From an uncultured Opitutales bacterium (GTDB lineage: Bacteria > Verrucomicrobiota > Verrucomicrobiia > Opitutales > Intestinicryptomonadaceae): 25,686 bases of DNA. Below, in pieces: positions 11,419 to 19,231 of the stretch (its first letter is position 1; every line of letters starts with the position of its first letter). The position numbers were made by a program, and so were the translations under genes. The notes under the pieces were generated by a model, which worked only from the letters and a program-made list of their open reading frames with translations, had not been told where the DNA came from and searched no databases. The DNA lies in NCBI GenBank assembly GCA_900548185.1, contig URJJ01000035.1, positions 1 to 25,686 of the forward strand, read 5' to 3'.

Positions 11419-13911
11419 TCATATGAATCTTCCCGTCGCGCTCCCGGGGCTGCCGCGAATCTCTTCCGGAGTTCCGGCCGCGACAATGCGCCCGCCCTCA
11501 TCACCGCCGCCGGGCCCCATGTCAATCACATAGTCTGCGTTTCTTATAACGTCCAAATCATGCTCGATTACAATGACGGTCGCGGAATTGTCGATTAGCC
11601 TCTGAAACACCGATATGAGCGTCCGGACATCCGCTGGGTGCAGGCCGATTGTGGGCTCGTCAAAGACAAACACCGAGCCCTCCTGCCCCCTGTCCATCTC
11701 GCCTGCGAGCTTCAGGCGCTGCGCCTCGCCGCCCGAAAGCCCCGGCGTCTCCTCTCCGAGGGTAAGATAGCCAAGGCCGAGCTCGTCGAGCACCCGCAGG
11801 CGCCGCCCTACCTTGTCCAAATCGCCGCAAGCCGCGAGGGCCTCCCGCACGTCCATATCCATGATTTCAGGGAGGGAGTGGGAAACGCCGGAACGGTTCG
11901 CGCGCCTTATCATGCCGGCCGTCTTTGAATACCTGGAGCCCCGGCACTCCGGGCACGGGATGTTCACGTCGGGAAGGAATTGGACGTCAAGGCTTATTTG
12001 GCCTGTGCCGTCGCATACGGGACAGCGCAGGCTGCCAGTATTGTACGAAAAATCCCCGGCCCGCAGGCCGCGCTCCCTGGCGTCCGCAGTCTTGGCGTAG
12101 GCCTTCCGCAATTCGTCGTGAACGTCGGCATAGGTTGCCACGGTGGAGCGGACGTTTATCCCTATCGGGGAGGCGTCAATCAGCCTCACCTGGCGTATTC
12201 CGTCCGCCTGCACAAAATTGACATGCTCCGGCATTTTTTCCCCGGAAATGGCGGCCTGCAATGCGGGGATGAGGCTTTCCAATACCAGCGTGGTCTTTCC
12301 GGAGCCGGAAACTCCGGAGACGACGGTCAGGCGCCCCTTTGGGAAGTCCGCTTCCAGCGGCTTTACGGTGTGGATTGCGCCGGTTGAAATGCGGATGCGC
12401 CCCCTTGAGAAGACATCGCCAGGCTCCGCCCTGCCGCGCACCCGCGCATCGGCGCGCCCGGAGAGGAATGGCCCGATTATGGAATCTGCGCTGCTGCAAA
12501 TCTGCCCGACAGTCCCCTCCGCTATAACGCGCCCTCCGGAGGCTCCGGCCCCCGGCCCCATCTCTATCAGCCAGTCCGATTCGGCGAGTATCTGCGCGTC
12601 GTGATCGACGAGAACGACCGAATTTCCGTCGTCCACCAAGTCTCTCATGACTCCCGCAAGCCCCGCGATATTTGACGGATGCAGGCCGATTGAAGGCTCG
12701 TCGAGGACGTAAAGCACCCCCGTCGTTCGGTTTCGCACGGCGCGGGCGAGCTGCATGCGCTGGCGCTCCCCGGTGGACAGGGTCGAGCTTGCGCGGTCGA
12801 GGCTAAGATACCCGATTCCAAGGTCCATCAGGCGCTTTGAGGCTCCCAGAAAGGATTCGCACAGGCTCTCCGCCATTGGCCGCATCTCCCCGGGGAAAGT
12901 TTGCGGCAGGCCCCCCACCCAGCCGACCAGCTCGCCCAGCGTCATTTTGCAGGCTTCAGAAAGCGGGGTTCCCCCGACCAGCGGGGCCCTTGCGGCTTCA
13001 GAAAGCCTGCTGCCCCCGCATTCGCCGCAAACCCCGGTCTTCAAAAATTTTTCGACGCGCGCCATGCCCTTCTCGTCCTTGACTTTTGAAAGGGCGTTTT
13101 CAACGGTGTAGACGGCGTTGTAATACGTGAAGTCGAGCTCTCCGGCCTGGTTTGAATTTTTGGCCTTGTAGAATATGTGCTTCTTCTCGGCCGGCCCGTG
13201 AAACACTATGTCGCGCTCCTCCGGGGAGAGGCGGCTGAAGGGCACGTTCGTCCTGACGCCCATCGCCCTGCAAACATCGACCATGAGCGACCACATCAGG
13301 GTGTTCCACGGCGCCACGGCGCCCTCCTCTATCGTCAGCGACTCGTCCGGGACGAGGGTCGATTCGTCCACTGTGCGCACCGTGCCAGTGCCGTCGCAAG
13401 CCCGGCACGCTCCGCGGCCGTTGAAAGACAAATCCTCGGCCGAGGGTGCGTAAAACCGCGCCCCGCATTCGGGGCACACCAGCTCGCGCCCCGCTGCGAC
13501 AAGCAGGGACGGCTCCAGATAATGCCCGTTCGGGCACCTGTGGCATGCGAGCCTGGAATAAATGAGCCTGAGGCAGTTGAGCAATTCCGTGCCCGTGCCG
13601 AAGGTGCTGCGGATGCCGGGTATCCCCGGCCTCTGGTGCATCGCCAATGCGGCGGGGACGTACAGGACTTCGTCCACATCGGCGCGCGCGCTCTGGGTCA
13701 TGCGCCTTCTTGTGTATGTTGAGAGCGATTCAAGGTAGCGCCTCGAACCTTCTGCATACAGCACCCCCAGCGCCAGAGACGACTTGCCTGAACCGGACAC
13801 GCCGGAAATCCCGACGATGCCGTTTAGCGGGACATCTACGTCTATGCCCTTTAAATTGTGCACCCTGGCCCCACGCACCATGATTTTTTCAGGTTTTTTC
13901 GACTTTCCCAT
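11419..13911 (-). CDS. UvrA2-type excinuclease ABC subunit A paralogue
   Basis: The 830-residue protein has two ABC ATPase halves. The first has Walker A GVSGSGKSS (37-45), signature LSTGERQRM and Walker B VLDEPSIGLHP; the second has Walker A GVSGSGKTT, signature LSGGEAQRL and Walker B VFDEPTIGLHP. CxxC zinc motifs are kept (CPECG, CRACDG, CGECGG, CPVCDG, CPECRG). After the first nucleotide-binding segment the chain passes from the YSRLACHRCPNG region straight to CPECGARF, so the UvrB-binding domain of true UvrA is missing. This is typical of the shorter UvrA2/DrrC-like class, linked in other bacteria to tolerance of DNA-binding drugs. The ATG at 13911 has GAGG 8 nt upstream. Confidence 0.92.
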   Translation of the reverse strand: MGKSKKPEKIMVRGARVHNLKGIDVDVPLNGIVGISGVSGSGKSSLALGVLYAEGSRRYLESLSTYTRRRMTQSARADVDEVLYVPAALAMHQRPGIPGIRSTFGTGTELLNCLRLIYSRLACHRCPNGHYLEPSLLVAAGRELVCPECGARFYAPSAEDLSFNGRGACRACDGTGTVRTVDESTLVPDESLTIEEGAVAPWNTLMWSLMVDVCRAMGVRTNVPFSRLSPEERDIVFHGPAEKKHIFYKAKNSNQAGELDFTYYNAVYTVENALSKVKDEKGMARVEKFLKTGVCGECGGSRLSEAARAPLVGGTPLSEACKMTLGELVGWVGGLPQTFPGEMRPMAESLCESFLGASKRLMDLGIGYLSLDRASSTLSTGERQRMQLARAVRNRTTGVLYVLDEPSIGLHPSNIAGLAGVMRDLVDDGNSVVLVDHDAQILAESDWLIEMGPGAGASGGRVIAEGTVGQICSSADSIIGPFLSGRADARVRGRAEPGDVFSRGRIRISTGAIHTVKPLEADFPKGRLTVVSGVSGSGKTTLVLESLIPALQAAISGEKMPEHVNFVQADGIRQVRLIDASPIGINVRSTVATYADVHDELRKAYAKTADARERGLRAGDFSYNTGSLRCPVCDGTGQISLDVQFLPDVNIPCPECRGSRYSKTAGMIRRANRSGVSHSLPEIMDMDVREALAACGDLDKVGRRLRVLDELGLGYLTLGEETPGLSGGEAQRLKLAGEMDRGQEGSVFVFDEPTIGLHPADVRTLISVFQRLIDNSATVIVIEHDLDVIRNADYVIDMGPGGGDEGGRIVAAGTPEEIRGSPGSATGRFI

Positions 13912-14319
13912 AACTACCTCAAAGAATACCCGTGAATTCGGCGGGACATGCCCCGCAGGAAAACGCGGCCCGCAATCAATACGCAGCATGCAAAGCGCCG
14001 CGCCCGCCCCGAGCCATTCCCGGGAGGCGCGCCCCGCAAAACGGCAAACTCAGGCCGCATGCGCCGACTTTGAAAAATTGCCGCCAGACACCCGGATTTT
14101 CAAGAAATTTTATCGGGGGCGCGCACATATTCCGGATGCAAAAAACAATCCGGCCCATACGAACGCCGCCGCCTTCAAAGGCCCGTTTTTAATTGCAGGT
14201 TTCCACGCAAAATCCGCAAGCCCCGCCCTATGCGCGACAAGCCTAAGGGAAAGATACCCTTCCCGCAGTCGCAATAAAACCACTCTCGCCTTTCCGCATG
14301 GAAGCCCCGTTTTTTACGC
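13912..14319. other. Intergenic region upstream of the UvrA2 gene
   Basis: About 400 bp lie between the end of the FGE-fold gene and the UvrA2 start, both on the minus strand. No coding frame is convincing, and no clear -35/-10 pair was found for the UvrA2 gene. A weak hairpin AAGGG-CCCTT lies near 14245-14260. Nothing else is recognised. Confidence 0.5.
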
Positions 14320-15315
14320 TTAAAGATTCCCGGGAGAAAGGGTTGCGCCGGATTTTTCCATTACCACCCTGAACCCGACATCATTGTACCGCCCGGAGGG
14401 GCTCCTGAGCTCCGCCATATGCTCCGTTCGGCACTCCGCCCTTTTTGAATTGTAGGCCCCACCCTTCACAATCACCGCTTCCCCATGGCTTGCTTCGCCT
14501 TTCGTGGAAGTCCACTCCCAGCAGTTGCCCCACATGTCAATCGCGCCGCAGGCAGATATTGTATTTTTATATGCATCTACGGGAAGGAGGCCGTTTTTTA
14601 TTCCGCAGTTGAAGTCCGCGTCCTTGGGCATATGCCCGGCTGCGAGCTGCCATTCCGCCTCGGAAGGCAGGCGGTATTTACATGTTGCGTCCCTCTCTTC
14701 AAGCCACTTGCAATACTCCATCGCCTCCCCGTATGACACGTTTGTGAGAGGTACCTTTGCCGCATCCCCTGTTATGGATTCCGGAACCGGCTTTCCCTTT
14801 GACTTGAGGAAGGCGGCGTATTCGGAATTCGTCACCGGAACGTAGGCTATAAACACGTTCCGGGCGGCTCCGAGTATCGGGAGATACTCGTCTCTGGCAT
14901 TCCTCGCCCCGGGGCGCAGGCGGGCATCGGTAAAGCGGCTCATCGTTTGCCCGACCCGAAGGTCCCGGTTTTCAACCATCTCGCAAACGATGTCCTGCAT
15001 TTCCTTCACTTTTGAGGCATGCCTGGCGTTTTTTTTAAGCTCTTCAAGTTTTGCTTTCTTACGCCCGAGCACCTTGTCGTAATTCTTCTCCACCTGTTTT
15101 TTCAGGGCCTCAAAATTCTCCCCGGACGGGTTGCGGCGATAAGCCGCGATGAGCCGCCTTGTCTCGTCATCGAGCCTGGGGCGCTCCTTTTCCAAAGTTG
15201 CGCTGTATTTGTGGAGCTTCGCTTCTTCATTGGCGGCGGGAAATGCGCAAACAAAGCCCGGGAATGCAATGGCAAACGCCAGCAGAAATTTTTTAACTGC
15301 GGGAGAGATATTCAT
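14320..15315 (-). CDS. Secreted formylglycine-generating-enzyme-fold (SUMF1-like) protein
   Basis: The 331-residue protein has an N-terminal signal peptide (cleavage near FVCAFPA), a charged, probably coiled-coil region (about residues 30-120) and a C-terminal FGE/sulfatase-modifying-factor domain. Domain marks are VPVTNSEYAAFL, VSYGEAMEYCKWL, YRLPSEAEWQLAA, WGNCWEWT and a closing GFRVV. In active aerobic FGE two cysteines five residues apart follow KGGS; here KGGAYNSKRAEC keeps only the second, with Ser at the first. Sulfatase-activating activity is therefore doubtful, and a structural or binding role outside the cytoplasm is more likely. No sulfatase gene is nearby. The start at 15315 gives the signal peptide, but no clear Shine-Dalgarno precedes it. 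Confidence 0.88.
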   Translation of the reverse strand: MNISPAVKKFLLAFAIAFPGFVCAFPAANEEAKLHKYSATLEKERPRLDDETRRLIAAYRRNPSGENFEALKKQVEKNYDKVLGRKKAKLEELKKNARHASKVKEMQDIVCEMVENRDLRVGQTMSRFTDARLRPGARNARDEYLPILGAARNVFIAYVPVTNSEYAAFLKSKGKPVPESITGDAAKVPLTNVSYGEAMEYCKWLEERDATCKYRLPSEAEWQLAAGHMPKDADFNCGIKNGLLPVDAYKNTISACGAIDMWGNCWEWTSTKGEASHGEAVIVKGGAYNSKRAECRTEHMAELRSPSGRYNDVGFRVVMEKSGATLSPGNL

Positions 15316-15707
15316 AGAGACAATTTCTGTTTTGGTTTTTATATAAACTGCATTGCAATGCCGACTGCCCCGTCAGACGCGGCCCCGCCTTGAAAGTTTC
15401 AACTTTTTGCAGCCTCCCCCGCGCTTATAATGCTACCCTGCAAAGCCTCCCTGTGAAAATCCGCCCCCCCCGCGCGGTTCGGCACAATAAATTGCCAATA
15501 ATTGGAATTTATTTTCATGCAATTTGGCAAATCGCCAACCGGGCGCCGCTTCCGCATCCGGTAAAAAATTAACTGCCAGATATTGGGAAACGGAATGGAA
15601 ATTATGCGGCAAAATCCATTTGTAAAAATAGAATCCCGAATCTATGCGATGCGGGGCCGCCCGTTTTTTCCGGGGCGTTCCAATTCCACACCAGCCCCAA
15701 AACGACG
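15316..15707. other. Intergenic region with AT-rich palindromes
   Basis: This 390-bp gap lies between the EamA transporter end and the FGE-fold gene start, both on the minus strand. It contains a near-perfect inverted repeat pairing 15486-15498 with 15502-15513 (one bulged base) and a second palindrome TTGGC-AAATC-GCCAA at 15524-15538. Both share TTGGC/GCCAA-type half sites and may be operators for the downstream FGE-fold gene. A TATATAA stretch near 15339-15345 is a possible -10 for that gene, without a clear -35. Confidence 0.4.
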
Positions 15708-16619
15708 CTATGGGCGCGATTTTTCAGGAGAATTTGCCGTCACCATATAGACTCCGCCAAATATCAGCATTGCGGCGGCGAGCTTTGAGAGGCTGAAAGA
15801 GTCCATGCCCCAGCATATCGCCACTATGCTTGCGACGAGCGGCTGTATGTAATTGTACATTCCAGCTACCGTCGGGCGAAGGCGCCGCTGGCCCACGGCA
15901 AGCAGCATATAGCTGCCGAAAGTGCCCCCTATAACCACAAACGCAAGCGCCGCCAAAACGTCAGCGCCCATGTTCCAGTCAGTGGCCGCAATCTCTCCAT
16001 AGGAAAACGGGACCGTCGCAAGAAACGAATAGGTAAACATCCACTTCATTATGGTGGCCGGGGAATATTTGGCCGCCAGGCTTCTGAATATCACAATGTA
16101 AAGCGCATAGCTGAACTGGGCGAACAAAACAAGCAAATCGCCCAAAATGCACCCGGCGCCGGAGCCGTTTTCCGCGGGGCCTGCGGACGCCCCCGCCACA
16201 AGCATCAAGGCCCCGCCGGCCCCGAGGGCAATGCCCATAACTTTTCTCCCGCTCACCGCCTCTTTCAGAAAAACTGCGGAGAGGGCGAGGGCGATGAGCG
16301 GCATGCTCGTCGTTATGATGGAGGCGTCCACGGGCGAAGCAAGCTTCACCCCAAAGACAAAGCACCCCTGGTTAAAGACAATCGCGAGCATTGAAGCCGC
16401 AAACAGCCTCGTCATGTCCCGAGCGCCCACGCGCTCCGGCTTTTGGAAAAGCGAGACAATCCAAAACAGCGCGGCCGCGCCGACAATCCTGAGCTCGGTC
16501 ACCGCAAACGCCCCGACCGCCCCGCACGACATCGCAAATTTCGCCACGGGGGACATCAGCCCCCACATGGCGTTTGCGCCGAACATGGCCCCGTGTCCGG
16601 CCAGCTTTTGCAAGCTCAT
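15708..16619 (-). CDS. EamA/DMT-superfamily membrane transporter
   Basis: The 303-residue protein is hydrophobic throughout and fits the ten-helix drug/metabolite transporter layout, made of two EamA repeats of about 140 residues. The first repeat runs from GANAMWGLMSPVAKFA to ALMLVAGASA, the second from LGDLLVLFAQFSYALYIVIF to the C-terminus. It sits in the cytoplasmic membrane and exports or imports small metabolites; the substrate cannot be inferred. Its ATG begins one base after the SDR stop codon, so the two are co-transcribed and probably translationally coupled. It should thus follow the control of the operator at 17537-17586. Confidence 0.92.
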   Translation of the reverse strand: MSLQKLAGHGAMFGANAMWGLMSPVAKFAMSCGAVGAFAVTELRIVGAAALFWIVSLFQKPERVGARDMTRLFAASMLAIVFNQGCFVFGVKLASPVDASIITTSMPLIALALSAVFLKEAVSGRKVMGIALGAGGALMLVAGASAGPAENGSGAGCILGDLLVLFAQFSYALYIVIFRSLAAKYSPATIMKWMFTYSFLATVPFSYGEIAATDWNMGADVLAALAFVVIGGTFGSYMLLAVGQRRLRPTVAGMYNYIQPLVASIVAICWGMDSFSLSKLAAAMLIFGGVYMVTANSPEKSRP

Positions 16620-16620
16620 A

Positions 16621-17514
16621 TCAGTAGCATGTCCATGCGCCGTCGACTGTGAATATCGAGCCGTTTACAAAGGAAGCCTCGTCGGAGGCCAGAAACAAAA
16701 CCGCCGCCGCAATTTCCTCCGGAACGCATTTGCGCAGATTCGTATCGTGGCCCGCGATGATTTTATCCTCAATCTCCTTCCACTCGCCGATGGTGGCGTC
16801 ATGGGCCGTTTTCGAGCCGACAAGCTTTTCGCTGTTTGCCCTCAGGTTCGTCTCGACCCGCCCGGGGGCGACCGCGTTGCAGCGTATGTTCCTCTCCTTA
16901 TAATTGTACGCGACGTTCTTTGTGAGGCCGACGAGGCCGTGCTTTGAGGCCACATAGGCCGCGCCGCCGCCGCGCGCGCCGGTATAGCCCGCGATGGAGG
17001 CGGTATTGACTATGACGCCGCCGCCCTGGCGGTCGAAAATCGGGATGGCCATCCGGATTGCTCGCATAGGGGCCGTAAGGTTTGTCGCAATGACCTTGTC
17101 CCACAATTCGTCGCTGACATTCCCGACCGGAATCAGCTCGTCAAAAACGCCCGCATTGTTGACAAGAATATCCAGGCGCCCGTATTTCGACAAGGCGGCG
17201 TCAAGCATCTTTCGCACATCCCCTTCCTTTGTGACATCCGCCTGCACCGCGACGGCTTCAAGCCCGCGCCCGGAGAGCTCTTTTGCAAGAGCGTTTGCGC
17301 CCTCGGCGTTTATGTCCGCGATTACGACCCTGGCCCCTTCCCTTGCAAAGAGGCTCGCGATAGCCTTTCCGTTTCCGGAGGCGGCGCCCGTGACTAGCGC
17401 AACCTTATCTTTCAGTCTCATGCTGCATTCCTTTTCCACTGAATTGGCATGCGCCTGCAAAAGCGAACACATGAACAGAAAAACAAGCACAAATATGTTT
17501 TTAAGATTTTTCAT
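16621..17514 (-). CDS. Short-chain dehydrogenase/reductase with N-terminal export-like signal
   Basis: From the ATG at 17514 the product has 297 residues. The Rossmann motif TGAASGNG (42-49), NNAG (119-122) and catalytic Ser173, Tyr187 and Lys191 are all present, so it should be an active classical SDR using NAD(H) or NADP(H). The first about 23 residues (MKNLKNIFVLVFLFMCSLLQ) look like a Sec signal peptide, unusual for an SDR. An internal ATG at 17421 with a strong AAAGGA site would give a normal cytoplasmic SDR starting MRLKDKVALV. The upstream start has AGGGA and fits the predicted transcription start. Both forms may be made. It heads an operon with the EamA transporter. Confidence 0.9.
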   Translation of the reverse strand: MKNLKNIFVLVFLFMCSLLQAHANSVEKECSMRLKDKVALVTGAASGNGKAIASLFAREGARVVIADINAEGANALAKELSGRGLEAVAVQADVTKEGDVRKMLDAALSKYGRLDILVNNAGVFDELIPVGNVSDELWDKVIATNLTAPMRAIRMAIPIFDRQGGGVIVNTASIAGYTGARGGGAAYVASKHGLVGLTKNVAYNYKERNIRCNAVAPGRVETNLRANSEKLVGSKTAHDATIGEWKEIEDKIIAGHDTNLRKCVPEEIAAAVLFLASDEASFVNGSIFTVDGAWTCY

Positions 17515-17536
17515 GCATTCCCTGAAAACAGAATAA

Positions 17537-17586
17537 ATACAATGTATCAATAGAAAATCATTGTATTTTTATTCGATGCATTGTAT
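17537..17586 (-). promoter_or_regulatory. SDR operon promoter with three AraC-type operator sites
   Basis: Three perfect copies of one 8-mer occur: ATACAATG at 17537-17544 and its reverse complement CATTGTAT at 17559-17566 and 17579-17586, the latter two exactly 20 bp apart. On the minus strand an extended -10 (TGA then TACATT, 17541-17546) overlaps the inverted site, and the nearer direct site overlaps the -35 position, as for class II AraC activation. The same layout is found before the DoxX gene at 18464-18513. The adjacent AraC gene is the likely regulator. Confidence 0.6.
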
Positions 17587-17603
17587 ATTTAAGCTAATTG
17601 TCG

Positions 17604-18452
17604 CTATTTTTTATGCGAGCCGCACCTGCTGCGATACTGCAACGGGGACATCCCGCTATATTTTTTAAAATTTTTTACTAGATGGCATGAATCCGCAAAC
17701 CCCATATCATAAGCAATTTCCTTGACGGACATGAGGCTGTTTGCCACCAGATATTCGACCCTTTTCATGCGGTTCCGGGTTATGTATTGCCGAAGGCTCT
17801 CCTGAAAGCGGCGCTTGAAATAGCGGCCGATATAATTTTTCGACAGGCCGAAACGCTTCACGAGCTCCTCCACCCTAAGGCTGTCGGGCCGATGGATGTG
17901 AGTCTGGATATATTGGAGCATGTGCATTTCCCTCGCGGTTTCGTCCCCCTCCTGGATATGCGCATCCGGAGAGCGCCCCAGAATGCGCGCGACTGACGCA
18001 AGCGCAATGTCCGCCGAGTTTTGAAGCATGGTTTCCGAGAAGTCCCGCCCGCCTGAAAGCTCGGATTCCATCAGCTCAAAAAGAGCCTCCGCAGCTTTCA
18101 GCTCCGGGCCCTTCAACAATATCATGGGCGTGGCATACGACAGGTAGAGGGCGTGTTTTGCCCCGCCCCCCAGATGTTCGTCTATGTAGCGGTCCGTAAA
18201 GCGCACAAACAAAAATTTGCTCCGCTTTGAGACCCTAAAGCAGTGGGTCGTGTTTGGGGGAATCAAAAAAAGGCTGCCCGCCGAATATTTGAATTCGCAG
18301 ACATCCGACATGGGGCGGCATATCTGAAAGACGCCCTCGCCGGCGGCGATATGCACGGCCTCGAAAAAAGAATGCTGGTGGTCTTTCAGGGGAAACCTGT
18401 CATGCTCGCGCAGCAGGATTTCAAAGGGCTGGTAGAGATTCTCCTTAAACAT
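17604..18452 (-). CDS. AraC-family transcriptional regulator (cupin sensor)
   Basis: The 282-residue protein has an N-terminal cupin-like sensor (about 1-150, including SAGSLFLIPPNTTHCFRV) and a C-terminal AraC/XylS double helix-turn-helix (about 180-280). The latter includes VEELVKRFGLSKNYIGRYFK and the second-helix signature VKEIAYDMGFADSCHLVKNF. It should bind direct-repeat half sites and activate transcription on ligand binding. It lies between two regions with the same three-site operator pattern (17537-17586 and 18464-18513), which control the SDR/EamA operon and the divergent DoxX gene. The ligand is unknown. The start at 18452 has no clear Shine-Dalgarno. Confidence 0.92.
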   Translation of the reverse strand: MFKENLYQPFEILLREHDRFPLKDHQHSFFEAVHIAAGEGVFQICRPMSDVCEFKYSAGSLFLIPPNTTHCFRVSKRSKFLFVRFTDRYIDEHLGGGAKHALYLSYATPMILLKGPELKAAEALFELMESELSGGRDFSETMLQNSADIALASVARILGRSPDAHIQEGDETAREMHMLQYIQTHIHRPDSLRVEELVKRFGLSKNYIGRYFKRRFQESLRQYITRNRMKRVEYLVANSLMSVKEIAYDMGFADSCHLVKNFKKYSGMSPLQYRSRCGSHKK

Positions 18453-18463
18453 TGTTTATATTG

Positions 18464-18513
18464 GTACAATCTTTTAAAATAAAATACAATTAAATTGCTT
18501 TGATATATTGTAC
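18464..18513 (+). promoter_or_regulatory. DoxX promoter with three AraC-type operator sites
   Basis: GTACAAT (18464-18470) and ATACAAT (18484-18490) are direct repeats exactly 20 bp apart, followed by inverted ATTGTAC (18507-18513). An extended -10 TGATATATT (18501-18509) overlaps the inverted site, and the nearer direct site overlaps the -35. Order, orientation and spacing relative to the downstream gene match the SDR promoter at 17537-17586. The region also serves the divergent AraC gene. Confidence 0.6.
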
Positions 18514-18535
18514 AAATATGAAAACTTTGCCAAGC

Positions 18536-19180
18536 ATGAAAAAGATGTCATATTGGTTTTTTAAGAACCCCGCCGCGGACGGCGACAGCATGAATTTTGC
18601 CATCGCCTTTTTGCGGATATTTTCAGGGCTTATGATGATTCCTTACGGATGGGGGAAAGTTGAGCGCTACGAAACGCTTAAAGAAAATTTCTTTGGCGAC
18701 CCGATAGGAATAGGCGACGAGGCGAGCCTGATTGTCTGCATCTTCCAGCAGATATTCTGCTCGATAATGCTGGTATTGGGGGTACAGTCGAGGTTCGCGG
18801 CGCTGATGCTGTTTGCAAACATGGCAGTAGCCGTGAAATTCCATTTCTTCGACCCGTTTTGCGCGGTCAAAGCCCTGCCGACGCTCTTTCTCGGGATATA
18901 CGCCTTTCTCATAATATCAGGCGGCGGAAGGTTTTCGCTGGACAACCTCATTTTCAGGAATCGCAGTGACGCACTGCCCTGCTCCGCAAGCGGGCATTAC
19001 GCGGCAAGAATCGCCCTCATGTCCGGCGCATTTTGCATTTCATGGGCGGCGTTCGGCAACATTTTCAGACTCGGGGGCGTTCCCAGCGCGATACTCCTCC
19101 TTGCGGCGTTTGCGCTTTTTCTTGCATCCGTTTACGGCTTTATCCCGCCAAGCGATATTTGCGGCAGGCGCGGCAAATAG
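18536..19180 (+). CDS. DoxX-family integral membrane protein
   Basis: The product of about 214 residues fits the DoxX family, small four-helix membrane proteins. The first helix begins NFAIAFLRIFSGLMMIPYGWGK, and further helices include LIVCIFQQIFCSIMLVLGV and an alanine/leucine-rich pair near the C-terminus. Family members often accompany redox and oxidative-stress genes; the biochemical role is not settled. The ATG at 18536 was preferred because its distance from the predicted -10 (27 nt) equals that of the SDR gene with the same promoter layout; ATG 18518 would add six residues. No Shine-Dalgarno is evident. It is divergent from the AraC gene and convergent with the CMD-hydrolase gene. Confidence 0.85.
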   Translation: MKKMSYWFFKNPAADGDSMNFAIAFLRIFSGLMMIPYGWGKVERYETLKENFFGDPIGIGDEASLIVCIFQQIFCSIMLVLGVQSRFAALMLFANMAVAVKFHFFDPFCAVKALPTLFLGIYAFLIISGGGRFSLDNLIFRNRSDALPCSASGHYAARIALMSGAFCISWAAFGNIFRLGGVPSAILLLAAFALFLASVYGFIPPSDICGRRGK

Positions 19181-19231
19181 CCGGCGGGAAGCCAAAGCCT
19201 ATGGGGAATACGCCTTTTTTCTATTGCATGG

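Noticed and set aside
14320..15315. Active sulfatase-modifying FGE
   Set aside because: The first of the two catalytic cysteines is serine and no sulfatase gene is in the window.
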